Below are positions 24,835-34,724 of a DNA stretch of 64,000 nucleotides, piece by piece. Each line of letters starts with the position of its first letter. Positions within the stretch are counted from its first letter, which is position 1. The DNA comes from Hymenochaete sp. R1 (lineage: Eukaryota > Basidiomycota > Agaricomycetes > Hymenochaetales > Hymenochaetaceae): contig JAFREE010000112.1 in NCBI GenBank assembly GCA_019400425.1, positions 1 to 64,000 of the forward strand. Reading direction: 5' to 3'. Position numbers and translations under genes: made by a program. The notes beneath the pieces were generated by a model. That model saw nothing but the letters and a program-made list of their open reading frames with translations, was not told the origin of the DNA and searched no databases.

Positions 24835-25357
24835 GGTCGTCGCTGGTCAACGTTGAACGTCCAAGAGACTTGAAGGAAGAGAGCACTGCGCAGATCGTCG
24901 TCAGAGTCTGTTGCTGCTGCTGCTGGTAGGACTTGCGGGACCCCTGACACTTCTAGTCTTACAAGTCACGTGGCGCATTCTTCTCAATCCGGTGGGGCTT
25001 CAACAGAAATTAAGTCGATGAGGATTAATTTGCATTTATAATGCATTTATAATACATTTAAACTCTAAATCAAGAAAAACATTTGCCATTTAATAAGACA
25101 TTTGTGTTATACTTTTAGATTCCAGCTATTAGGGGTCCTGCTTTGGTTCTCGGACGCGGTCACGGACAGTGATTACGTAATGAATACTCTCGAGTCGCGC
25201 GCCTCGTTGTGTTCGACTTTACGCCTCTCTCTTTGACCAACGCTCTTTGTCTTGCCCTCAACATCATCAACACCCTTCGTCAAGATTCGACACCATCGAC
25301 AGCATTAGCGAATACAACGACAACGACGGCCTCATCACGTTTTAGCCCCAGTATCTC
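24835..25357. other. Divergent intergenic region between VMA6 and MPS1
   Basis: About 520 bp separates the two oppositely oriented starts. A short AT-rich stretch (25020-25130) contains a duplicated TGCATTTATAATGCATTTATAATACATTTA motif family. No gene is seen. It likely holds both promoters. Confidence 0.5.
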
Positions 25358-28300
25358 ATGTCCTCAACAACCCTCGATTCTCCAACCCCTTCGACCTCTC
25401 GCTCTCCGCGTTCATCCCCAAGTTTAGGCGACTCAGACGTATCACTCAACATCTCATTCGAGTACAAACTCAACGAGAATGGCCAGATTGTTCGCATATC
25501 GAAAGGCTCCCAGAACTCCCCTTCTTCAACCCCGCCAACGCCCCCCAAAACCCAGGAGCTACCTTCCGCTTCCTCAGCATCTCCCCCTGCTTCTCGTGCT
25601 TCTCTAACTAGGTCTGGCAGTTTGCCTGGGGCTGGCGCGTCGACATCAGACCACGCGCCCTCCATTGAGTCTCTTTTAGCTCCCGTTCAGCAATCTCGTC
25701 ATTTGACTCGAACCGCCTCAGGACCCGTCAACCTCGCAACGCCCGGTCAGGCAACCCGTCCAACATCCCTCATTGGTTCCTCTACTTCTGGTCTTCCCAG
25801 CACAGGTCGTAAAGTCGGAGGGGCACAGCGTATTCGCAGGGAAGATGTCGAACGTCAGAGACGTGAAGTTGAGGAACAGCTCGCTTTAGAAGCAGAGGAA
25901 AGGGAGCGTGAAAGAGCCAGGAAAGCCATCGAGGAGAAAGAGAACGCGTACGCCACCCATCACGAATCCCGCTACTCACCCCCTCCTTCCTCGTCCCTCA
26001 ATTCGCGTCCGATCCACTCTCTACCGTCCCGAACCAACTTCCACGGTATATCTCGCGTCGGGCGTCCCTTGGTGTCTGCCAAAAAGCTTCCGACCGTGTC
26101 CAAAATTGCCGAACACGAGACCGATGAAGCGGAGGCTGATAATGGGGGTGAATTTGGAGAACAGCTACAAGAGCATTACTATCAGCAGCATCGAAACTCA
26201 AATGAAGGGAAAACTGCCGAGTCGCAAGGCTATGTTCCGAGGACACGTTCAGTTCCTCCCCATAAGGTCCCTTTACCGGCCTCGCGTCCAAACTCGGTGC
26301 ATGGCGCTCCTTCACGAGCAAGACGCGTCACTCTCGAGGAGAAATTGCGACAGGAGCAGGAGATCGCGAACGAGGAAGCTCGAGGTGAGTGACTTTGCTT
26401 TCCACAAAACAAGTCGATTTTAAAAGACTTTTTAGCTCTTTTAGAAGAAGAGCAATCCAAACGCAAATCACCTTCGCCCACTCAGAAAGCCGTACAAGAC
26501 CCTCATCTTTCTCAACCTCCAGCTCACCTCCGTGGGCATCACCGACGCGACTCTGATACCCTCCGGTCTGGTCCACAATATTCGACGAGAGGGGACATGG
26601 ATCCAGATCCACACCAACTGTCGCCCTCTGCTCGCAGTCTGGGAGGCACAACGATGGTCGCGTCCAACTCTGGCGCCAACCGCGTTAGACGTAGTCCGTC
26701 TCAACTCACCCAAACCGACCGTGATACCCATGGAGGATATGCGAATGGCAAGAGCGGCAAGATGCAGGCTGCCGAGATGAACGGCGCCAGCCGATCTCAG
26801 CAAGCCATTCACCACCCACAACAACAGCAACACCAGCAACAACAATCACATTCACAGTACCAACAGGTGCTCCCCTCTGCAAAGAACCTCATCGTGAACA
26901 GACGGCCGTACGCGCGTCTCGACCTCATCGGGAAAGGCGGCAGTTCCCGCGTGTACCGGGTTATGAATGCCCAGAACGAAATATTTGCAATCAAGCGCGT
27001 TGCGCTCGACAAGACGGATGACGAGACGATTGGCGGGTATATGAATGAGATCGCGCTGCTGAAACGGCTGGAAGGGAATCATCGGATTATCAGACTGGTT
27101 GATAGTGAGGTGAAGGGAGGCGGGGGGAGTAGTAAGGGGAATTTGATGTTGGTCATGGAGTGTGGTGAAGTTGGTGAGTTGGTATTTTTTGCTGATATGA
27201 CTTTGCTTGGATGTGTGGCTTTTGTGCTGACGAGGACGGGCAAAGATTTGGCTCGATTATTGCAGGAACAACAAAAGGAGCCCATGAATATGGTTTGGAT
27301 CGCGTATTATTGGCAACAGGCACGACTTGTTTCCCTTCATATTTCTTGCACGTTATCTCACGCAGACCATTCGTGTAGATCCTTCAAGCTGTGCAGGTTA
27401 TTCATGAAGAGAAGATTGTCCACTCTGACCTGAAACCAGCCAACTTCGTCCTCGTCAAAGGTCAGCTGAAGCTAATCGATTTCGGTATCGCAAACGCCAT
27501 CGCAAATGACACTACTAACATTCAACGAGACCATCAAGTACGTTGAGACTACATTTCTCAAAATTATCTGTTCTCACATATTCCTTACGCGTTTGCGGCT
27601 CCCTCAAACCCCTCTTTAAGATCGGCACAGTTAACTACATGAGTCCCGAGGCAATAGAGCTCCCCGAGGGCATGCGCCGCCTCAAAGTCGGCCGTCCCTC
27701 CGACGTCTGGTCCCTCGGTTGCATCCTCTATCAAATGGTCTATGGCCAGCCACCCTTCCAGCATCTCAACGTTTACCAGAAAATGAAAGCCATTCCAGAT
27801 ACGGACCACGTCATCGAGTTCCCGGAAGAGTCTGTGCCAATACTGCCTGCGTCGAAGATACAAGCTCCGGCACAAAGTGGGACTGGGTCTCCGAGTCCGC
27901 CGCAGAGGCTGGAACACTTGGCGAGGAGCGTGCGGACGGATGTGATTGCGACGATGAAGAAGTGTTTGGTAAGGAATCCGAAGGAGAGAGCGACAATACC
28001 GGAGTTGTTGGATGACGATTGGTTGGCAATGAAAGAAGGCAAGTGAATGCGTTGGTGTGGACCGCCTCCTTCGTGTCGCTAACGAACACACTTGGATCGT
28101 AGTCCCCGCCCCAGCTCCACCACCCACACCTCCGCCCCCTCCAACACCAACACCAAAACTAAAGGAGGACGAGACGATCATAAACCCGTACTACATGCGC
28201 CAGCTCCTCCGGTACGCGATCCAGATCGCAAGCGAGGGTCCGCGGCGGATGTCGGAGCAACAGGAGGAATCAGAAGCTGCCGTACGTTTGTTTGCCTTTG

Positions 28301-28501
28301 AAACATGTGCTGCTACTTGAGTGCGAAGTTGACTTTGAGCTGACGGAACACCTTTTGTCGGCATATAGCGACTCGTGCAGGAGCTAAAGGCTATTTCGGA
28401 AGGTACGCGAAATTCTCTCCCGTATTCGTTGTTTTCTTCGCAATAACCCTTCTGACATTCACATTTCTGCATTTTCGATGATAGATAGGGTAGGACCCTA
28501 G
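25358..28501 (+). CDS. MPS1: Mps1/TTK-family spindle checkpoint kinase
   Basis: Eight exons, 881 aa: 25358-26384, 26436-27173, 27246-27319, 27379-27537, 27621-28038, 28103-28281, 28369-28402 and 28485-28501. The N-terminal 480 residues are low-complexity, Ser/Pro/Gln-rich, with a charged helical tract near residues 160-200. The kinase domain begins [17 protein letters not shown], followed by IFAIKRVAL (Lys), MECGEVDLARLL (the hinge sequence diagnostic of Mps1), [25 protein letters not shown] and [12 protein letters not shown]. The HSDLKPANF and NYMSPEA signatures are specific to Mps1/TTK. It phosphorylates kinetochore proteins in the spindle checkpoint and acts in spindle-pole duplication. 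Introns 3 and 5 start with GC rather than GT (27320 and 28039). The C terminus has a Pro-rich stretch, then [13 protein letters not shown]. Confidence 0.93.
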
Positions 28502-29494
28502 ACTCGAGGTCGGTAGGTATTCAACGATTCACGCGTGGACCATTTGCTACCTCTATTCATACATTTCATGAGCGGACTTTTTGGAATCGTGTGGCATATT
28601 CATTGACGGAAGCATCAGCATACATCTCGTTTACCTCACTCATCCCACTCATTCATACGCCCTTTCCCCTTCCTCTCCATGCATCTATCAATAAATTTCG
28701 TCCCCCTTTCGTTCCGACCAAACCATTTGTTCTTCTCACATCAACACTGAACGATATTTTTCCCTTCCGACTTCCCTACATTTCATGCAATCCCTATACG
28801 CATCTCATCACTCCCCATCCTTCTCCCTCACCCTTGACGACCTCGAGCACGTGTAAGAATAATGCTCGACCCACCTCATCCTCTTAGCCTTTTTTCTTCG
28901 AATTCCCCTCTATCCACTTGATACGCTTTCCACTTTCCATTTTCTTTTCCCTTCGAATTTCACTAGCAACATCATCGTCAATTCTTGTCCCCAATCTTTC
29001 ATTAATCCACGCAACGCGCAAATGTATATGAAACTGTTTATGAACCCACCTTTTCTTTCTGCAACGCCTTTCCGTTTTTCTTTTGACAACATCGTTACGA
29101 AATGCCTTCTTTTTCATTCTTTCCTTGTGACTATAGATTAGTCTAGTACCGCTCACTCGCTTGTTCGCTCGCTTTATTGCTTTCGTGTCCACTACCTCGT
29201 CTCATCTCCATTTCTCTACGCATCATTTTTTTCTACTTTCTACTTTTCTGAAATTTCATATTGACCTTTTCCGGGTACGTGATACATGTTTTCCAGTGCT
29301 GTGATGGTCAAAAAAATACTCCGGGATATACTTGCGTAGGCTGAGGCTGAAGTATGAGCGCCAATGATCGGCTTGGACACACAACTGTAAATACTTACCA
29401 AACAAGAGAGCCAGGAAAGGAGAAAAAAGAAGAAAAGCGCTTCTTTGACTCGCCCTCATCCTTGCTTCGGGCCAAGAAATATATTCGTAAAAGG
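28502..29494. other. Pyrimidine-rich intergenic region, no gene seen
   Basis: About 1 kb downstream of MPS1. The plus strand is strongly C/T-rich, especially 28600-29250, which creates spurious Lys/Arg-rich frames on the minus strand. No motif, splice structure or repeat relation to the rest of the window was found. Confidence 0.5.
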
Positions 29495-29837
29495 TTCAAG
29501 TAACAAGAAGCTATCTACTCGAGACGAGAGGAGAAAAAAAGCCACTCACCGTCGGAGGTGGTCCCGCCCACCCACCTCCCGCCGGCTCCATATTGTCTTG
29601 CGCCGACTCCCGGTCTCGAGCCAGACCAAGCATCGTTTTTTTAAATTATGCAATATATCATCAGTATATTGCCCCCAATAATCCTCGGTCCATCTGTCGT
29701 CAGGTCCTGAGAAACAAGGTGAGTCGAAAGCTAGGAACGCGAAATTGATTTCACTTACCAGAATCTACGAATCAGCATGCCTCCGCTGAATGGCGGCCCA
29801 ATACTCGGTCGAAACAAGAATGGCTCCGCGCATATAA
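29495..29837 (-). mobile_element. LTR-like repeat C/D, 3' fragment
   Basis: Inverted copy of the 3' part of repeats A and B: reverse-complement CTCCGACGGTGAGTGGC, TATTGGGGGCAATATAC and ATTGGGCCGCCATTC. Homology stops abruptly at CATATAA (29831-29837). The next LTR position resumes at 34718, nearly 5 kb away. The two fragments therefore form one LTR-like copy of about 1.48 kb split by the transposon at 29838-34717. The outer end near 29495 is accurate to about 20 bp. Confidence 0.8.
29831..29837. repeat. Target-site duplication, left (CATATAA)
   Basis: CATATAA directly precedes the TGGGGGTG terminus. The same 7 bp follows the right terminus at 34718-34724. The uninterrupted LTR copies A and B carry this site once, in the equivalent GCTTATATGCGCGG context, which confirms a duplication on insertion. 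Confidence 0.85.
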
Positions 29838-30267
29838 TGGGGGTGGGCAAGCCGTACTCGCGTTTGGGCGCGAAAATGTGAGTGTCGATCGACCGAAAAG
29901 GCAATTTTCGGTCTCAAGCTCTTATAGGCGAAGTTCGACACAATCTTCCCCACTCGTTTCCTCGGTCTACATAACATATTAAATTAAGCAGTAGTAATAA
30001 AAATTGTAGATATATATGAAATGAAGAGGCCCCCAAGAGGAATTTTTTTAAAATTGATTTTGAGCTGAGATATGGCCTGTTCAAAGGTCAAAATAGGCCA
30101 TATCTCGAGTGATAAAAAGAAATTTAAAAAACTGTCTTGGGAAATGGATAAGATAGCAGAGTAAAGCTTACCTGCAAAGTTTGAGGGTGCATTAAATGGC
30201 GAAAAGCGGAGAAAACAAGAACAGAAGAAAGAAGGGAATGAAGAGGGACGAAGCTGGAAATGGGAAG
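29838..30267 (+). repeat. Long inverted repeat, left arm (type a)
   Basis: About 430 bp pairing as an inverted repeat with about 30600-31024. The outer 104 bp (TGGGGGTGGGCAAGCCGTAC ... TTCGACAC) is strongly conserved between arms. Inner parts are more diverged but alignable, for example TTGAGGGT..GGTGGAAAGC..GAGAAAA. The first 104 bp also align end to end, at roughly 70 percent by eye, with the type-b terminus. Contains a hairpin at 30067-30106. Confidence 0.8.
30067..30106. repeat. Hairpin GAGATATGGCC/GGCCATATCTC
   Basis: Perfect 11-bp stem (30067-30077 with 30096-30106) and an 18-nt loop within the left type-a arm. A counterpart lies in the other arm at 30757-30796 with the terminal pair changed from C-G to A-T, so pairing is kept. 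Confidence 0.65.
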
Positions 30268-30371
30268 TGGGGGTGCGCAAGTGACCGATAACGTTTCTGA
30301 CTGAAATTTAGAGTGTCGATCATCGAAAAAGGAAATTTTGGCCTCGAGGCCTTGTAGGAGAAGTCGCGACA
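30268..30371 (+). repeat. Internal 104-bp terminal repeat (type b, left)
   Basis: Starts TGGGGGTGCGCAAGTGACCG and ends GTCGCGACA. It matches the reverse complement of 34614-34717 with about two differences over 104 bp. The upstream sequence (AAATGGGAAG) does not match the flank of the right end, so this copy is not bounded by its own target duplication here. Confidence 0.85.
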
Positions 30372-30599
30372 CGGAGCTCGCTTGACACAGTCAGCTCTTG
30401 TTGACCAAGAGAGTCATGATACCAAAAACTTAATAGACAAAGATGATCACTAATATGATAAATATACAACTTTATTTTTTTGAACCAGACTTAAGAATGA
30501 AAAAATTGTGTAAAGGGCTTGACATTCTGAGGTGTGAGATTGCCAAAGTGCATACACAATGGTTCACTGGCTGCTCGCGCGTCTGAAGCCCTGCGAGTC

Positions 30600-31024
30600 C
30601 TCACAAATATGCCTGTTTCCAGTCCAGTTCCCCTCTTTCCGTTCCCCTTTTCTCAGCTTTCCACCAAATAACCTACCCTCAAATATTGCATGTAGCCTTC
30701 ACTCCATCTTCTTAACAAACACCCAAGACAGATTTTTTATTTTCTCAATATTACTCGAGATATGGCATGTTTTGACCCCTATATATGCCATATCTCAGCT
30801 CAAACTCAGAAATTCAAAAATCCCTCTTGAGGGCTTCTTTATCTCGTGTATATCTACATTTTGTACTACTCATTTTAATTTAATAAGCTATGTAGACCGA
30901 GGAAACGAGTGGGGAAGATTGTGTCGAACTTCGCCTATAAGAGCTTGAGACCGAAAATTGCCTTTTCGGTCGATCGACACTCACATTTTCGCGCTCAAAC
31001 GCGAGTACGGCTTGCCCACCCCCA
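30600..31024 (-). repeat. Long inverted repeat, right arm (type a')
   Basis: Reverse complement of the left type-a arm, ending CTTGCCCACCCCCA at 31024. No CATATAA follows it (AAGGGAGCGGG instead), so it is an internal terminus copy and not the end of the mobilised unit. It lies about 185 bp upstream of the transposase-candidate start and may include its promoter. Confidence 0.8.
30757..30796. repeat. Hairpin GAGATATGGCA/TGCCATATCTC
   Basis: Perfect 11-bp stem (30757-30767 with 30786-30796) in the right type-a arm, the counterpart of 30067-30106. The innermost pair is A-T here and C-G in the left arm. Confidence 0.65.
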
Positions 31025-31209
31025 AAGGGAGCGGGCATGTGACTGGAGCGCACGTCTTTGCGCATACGCGTTACTCAACTAACAGTTTCTTAATGTCTCC
31101 TAACGTTTGCCCTTTCTTTACTAATTTCTAACCAAAACGCGTAAGGAAATATTAGGAATGGGTTATAAGATGTTCAGGAAACTCACATAGTGCGCATATA
31201 GTGACCAGA

Positions 31210-34200
31210 ATGACATGGAAGAGGTCGATTTCGGCCAAGGAACAGAGAGCCGCCGCCGCCGCAAGAGCTCGCACCGCTCGACATTCTGGATCTTCTGCGA
31301 GGTCTCACTGCCTTGAGGATGCATCTGCTGTACTGCGCGCATCTGGAAAGGCCCCAAAGATGCTAACAAGAGCTGCGAAAGCGCGCGAAAGCGACCTGGG
31401 GACCCATATCGAGCAGCTCTGCAGCGAGAACTACTCACTTCAGTCTGCGCTCAACTCTGGGCTAGAAGACCTTCAGGAGCTCATGAACCGGATTAATGAG
31501 AAAGAAAAATGCGAAAAAGAACAAGAAGACAAACTGAAAACGATAAAACGAAGCCAATATCTTGCCGTCTGGAACTTAACCGCTGCACGTGAGCGCAGCT
31601 CCTTGCTCTCGTCCTCCAATGTCTCCGCACGTCGCGAGCGCACTCGTCTTGCTCTCCGGAACAAGGAGCTGGAAGAAGAAAACAAGAAACTCAGAAACAA
31701 GAACCAAGAACTCGCAAATGAAAACAGAGAAGTTCTTACTACGTCGTCCTACAACCTTTGCACCTACTCCTCTGCTCTTCAGTCCGCACAAGACGCTCTC
31801 GGGGCTCTCCAACACCGATATGACTTACAGACTCAAGTCGTCATTGCCTCTACACAGAAACTTGAGTCAAATGAGCGCATTTTTCTGCAAAAAAACGCAA
31901 AACTTATTGAGGCACTGGAAAACTCTCGTTCTGAGTACCGCCGGGTGTATGCAGCGCTCGACTACTCCAAGGGCCGACTTGGTCTACTAGAAACGGTCGT
32001 CCAAGGCCTCTGTGATGCCCTGACGCTCTTCCGGGACCGCAGGTATGTCAACTCAGCTCGAGAGCTGATAGGAGACCTGGCATCTTTAGGATGCCCAGCC
32101 GCAAATATAGGAAAGGCAATTGAAGCCTTTCTTCGACTCATTTCGCGCCATTTGGATCTCAAGTCGATTGGTATCAAACTCCGCAATCTAGAAGGGTTAA
32201 ACCGTACCGTCTCCCGTGTCAAAATTGAACGGTTGGTCTGGTCGAACCTTCAGCTAGCCTCGGAGTTGGCAGAAGCAGAAAGTGAGTTGAAAGCCTGAAG
32301 GATAAAAGCAAATACTCACCAAATTAAAGCAATCACGCTCGAAGGTGACGGTACCTCACACAAAGCATTGACCTGGCAGTCTATGCATGTAAACTATCTG
32401 GTGCGCAATGAGGAAGGGACCCTCGAACCCAAATCCCGAAGCCTGGGCGCAACCCAGCTTTTTGACCATCGCTCAGAAACACAATTTGACGCGTTTTTGG
32501 ACCGCTTGAACAATATAGTCAATGCAGACCGTACAGGACTACTTTCGGCTGCTCGAGAGCCTCTGTCGATGACGAGTCTTGCGCTGAAGCTCGTTGGAAC
32601 CCATGGAGACCATGCCGAAGACCAAAAGAAGCTCAACAGGCTCTTTGGTCGATGGGTGGCGGCAGCAAAGGATCTGGTAGACAAAGCAAGGAATAACCTT
32701 GAAGAACAAGAAGTCGCCCAGACGCGAGTATTTTTGTTTGTCGGTTGTAATGCGCACAAGGCGCTGAATATGTCGAAGGGCGGGGACAAGGAGATGCAAG
32801 CGGAATGGGCGAGAATTGAGGGCGCAACACCGCCCAAACTCCTTCCCAATCGTGACAACAGGCAGGTTATTGCCTGTGCCAGTGCGCAGTCCGATAGTAC
32901 AGCGACGTCCGAGGCCGAACGATATGCGACCTCGAACTCATCTGGCGGCGCAACAAAAGCCACCAGCATTGCTGGTGGCCTTTTCAATCATTCAAACGAT
33001 AAAAAAGGCCACCATTACAAGCTGCGGGACTTTAAGGAGCTGGAGACGGGCATTAGGAAAGACTTTCCAGACGTCTCTAATACCAGGTATATATACCCTT
33101 TTGTCTTTCTCTTTTCGTTCACTAGTACAGGGTCTGTGGCTGCGTATATGCGCCAAATTCCTGGTCGCGCGACTCGCGCCGCAGCTGCCAGTGACCTAAC
33201 CTCTCATCTCATCATCTCTTTCTCTTTCGTACGCTCATCTCTAATACTTTCTCGTAGGTACATGTCTCATGAGGAAGCCGCGGCAGAGCTTCTGGCTCAC
33301 CGTGAGCTGTATATCAAATACCTAGAGCAACAGGATATCAAAAAAAACGGTAATAATAACATGGAACTCAACTTACTCGACGCGTTGGAAGACCCCTCGA
33401 CCCTCACTGAACTCGCCGCCCTCACACTCTACCATGAGGGAATTTCTTTCCCTTTTATGCTGGAAATCCGACGCCGCGAGCAAAAAAAACAGAACGCCCT
33501 CGATTTGGGCCCGTTCCATGAAAAACTCAAGGCCCACCTCAAGTCGCTTGAGGCCGACCCAAGCCCCCTGATCGCGCCAGACGCAGACCCAGCCAGAGCT
33601 TCGCTCATCGGCTTTCCAACCTGGCACAACAAGGCCGCTATCAATGCCATCGAGACCCTACGACCCAAGCTCCCTCATTTGGAAAGGCTTTTGAAAGCCT
33701 TCTTGCGCGGCGCGTTACGCAAAGCCGAGTCTTTCACCGAGGAATTCAAAGCCGGCGGCGCAATCGATCGCATGAGCCAAACCGACCGGGATAACATCGT
33801 ATTCCCGGTCACAAACGATATTAATGAGGGCCAGTTAGGCTCTCTTCGTTCGTTTTTGGCTCATAATATTCTAGGAAATATCGAAACGAATTTTAATTCG
33901 TTGCAGATGTACAAAAGGAACGAAACAGCCGGATTTGTAGCGAAATGGGGTGACACGGAGGGGATTCGGGAGTATGTAATGGGTGAGGCGCGAAGAATAG
34001 ATGAGCTCAAGGTCGACAAAGAGCATAGGAAGGATGCAGCAGAAAGGGCACAGAGGGAAATTGACGAAATGCGGCAGAAGAAAGACGACCGGAACCAGAA
34101 AGACAAGGAACAAGGCGAACGACTGAAGAATCTCTCATTCATTACTAACCCGGAAGCCCTCAAAATCGCCACATCAGCAACAATAGAGGACCAGCTACGT

Positions 34201-34332
34201 AAATGGAAGCTAACACAGCCAAATCTAACGACTTCGAAGGGTAACAAAGCTGAAAAACTACAGAAACTAATAGGTATCTTAAAGTCCGAGTTCCCATCTA
34301 ATTTTACTCAAATTTCAAACCCTGACCCTTAA
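31210..34332 (+). CDS. Candidate transposase: coiled coil, DGTSHK core, SAP-like end
   Basis: Exons 31210-32281, 32330-33086 and 33258-34332 join in frame to 967 aa. Residues 1-60 are basic and Ala/Arg-rich. Residues 60-240 are coiled-coil (RNKELEEENKKLRNKNQEL). The core starts right after intron 1 with TITLEGDGTSHKALTW, followed by GDHAEDQKKLNRLFGRW, FLFVGCNAHKALNMSKGG and LLPNRDNRQV. After intron 2 come YMSHEEAAAELLAHRELY, ALDLGPFHEKL and VTNDINEGQLGSLRSF, then a charged helix. A SAP-like tract (IEDQLRKWKLTQPNLTTSKGNKAEKLQKLI) closes the protein. I recall similar hypothetical proteins being widespread in Agaricomycetes, without an assigned function. Its place inside a TIR/TSD element suggests a transposase with an RNase H-like fold; DGT, GDHAED and NEG are candidate acidic sites. 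Intron 2 is 171 nt, stop-free and in frame. Confidence 0.65.
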
Positions 34333-34613
34333 TTATTTTTACTTATATTTCAACTTATTCATATCTGCTCTGCATATACTAAATTTTATTACAAGTTACT
34401 CATTAAAATTAATTAATATTCACTTTGAAAGTCGAAAGCAAGCTGGCATGTATGCATGTCGTAGCTATGCTTTGTGGGTCCGTTCCACTCAGCCGAATCT
34501 CGGAGAATTTTTGCACGCGCGATCTCCGAGATCTTCTCAACTGTTCTTCTCAATTTCAAACGATTCGATTCACCCGATTTAAAGTAAATACATGTTCTTT
34601 CGGGGAAGCGGTT

Positions 34614-34717
34614 TGTCGCGACCTCCCCTACAAGGCCTCGAGGCCAAAATTTCCTTTTTCGATGATCGACACTCTAAATTTCAGTCAGAAACGTTATCGG
34701 TCACTTGCGCACCCCCA
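34614..34717 (-). repeat. Right terminal inverted repeat (type b')
   Basis: 104 bp, nearly identical in reverse complement to 30268-30371. It ends GCGCACCCCCA at 34717, directly against the right CATATAA. It shares only about 13 of the first 14 bases closely with the true left end (type a), so the mobilised unit has unequal ends. Confidence 0.85.
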
Positions 34718-34724
34718 CATATAA
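34718..34724. repeat. Target-site duplication, right (CATATAA)
   Basis: Exact copy of 29831-29837. The following GCACCAGGAACAGG continues the LTR-like sequence that stops at 29831. Confidence 0.85.

Larger units (their letters stand above)
29838..34717 (+). mobile_element. 4.88-kb TIR DNA transposon inserted in an LTR-like repeat
   Basis: The element opens TGGGGGTGGGCAAG and closes with the inverse of TGGGGGTGCGCAAG. It is flanked by exact CATATAA duplications inside a repeat whose empty-site sequence is known from copies A and B. It carries one spliced gene (31210-34332) for a 967-aa protein with coiled-coil, candidate catalytic and SAP-like regions. Two further terminus-like sequences lie inside, at 30268 (direct) and 31024 (inverted), so four related ends occur in the order a, b, a', b'. 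Long TIRs, 7-bp duplications and a single large gene identify a cut-and-paste element. The sequence does not show the hallmarks I know for hAT, Mutator, CACTA, mariner or helitron elements, and I cannot name its superfamily. The frame has no internal stops. Confidence 0.8.

Noticed and set aside
28884..29192. Lys/Arg-rich minus-strand frame after MPS1
   Set aside because: Produced by the pyrimidine-rich plus strand; no motif or splice partner.
32282..32329. Two separate genes (31210-32298 and 32368-34332) in the element
   Set aside because: A 48-nt intron with normal sites joins them in frame, and the DGTSHK tract spans the junction.
31210..34332. Assignment of the element protein to hAT, CACTA/Plavaka, KDZ or Mutator transposases
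   Set aside because: None of the motifs I know for those families could be placed, and the 7-bp duplication does not fit. Left unassigned rather than forced.
30268..34717. Calling 30268-34717 the whole transposon because its 104-bp ends match best
   Set aside because: Its left flank (AAATGGGAAG) does not match the right flank (CATATAA), whereas the flank at 29831-29837 matches exactly. The mobilised unit therefore starts at 29838.
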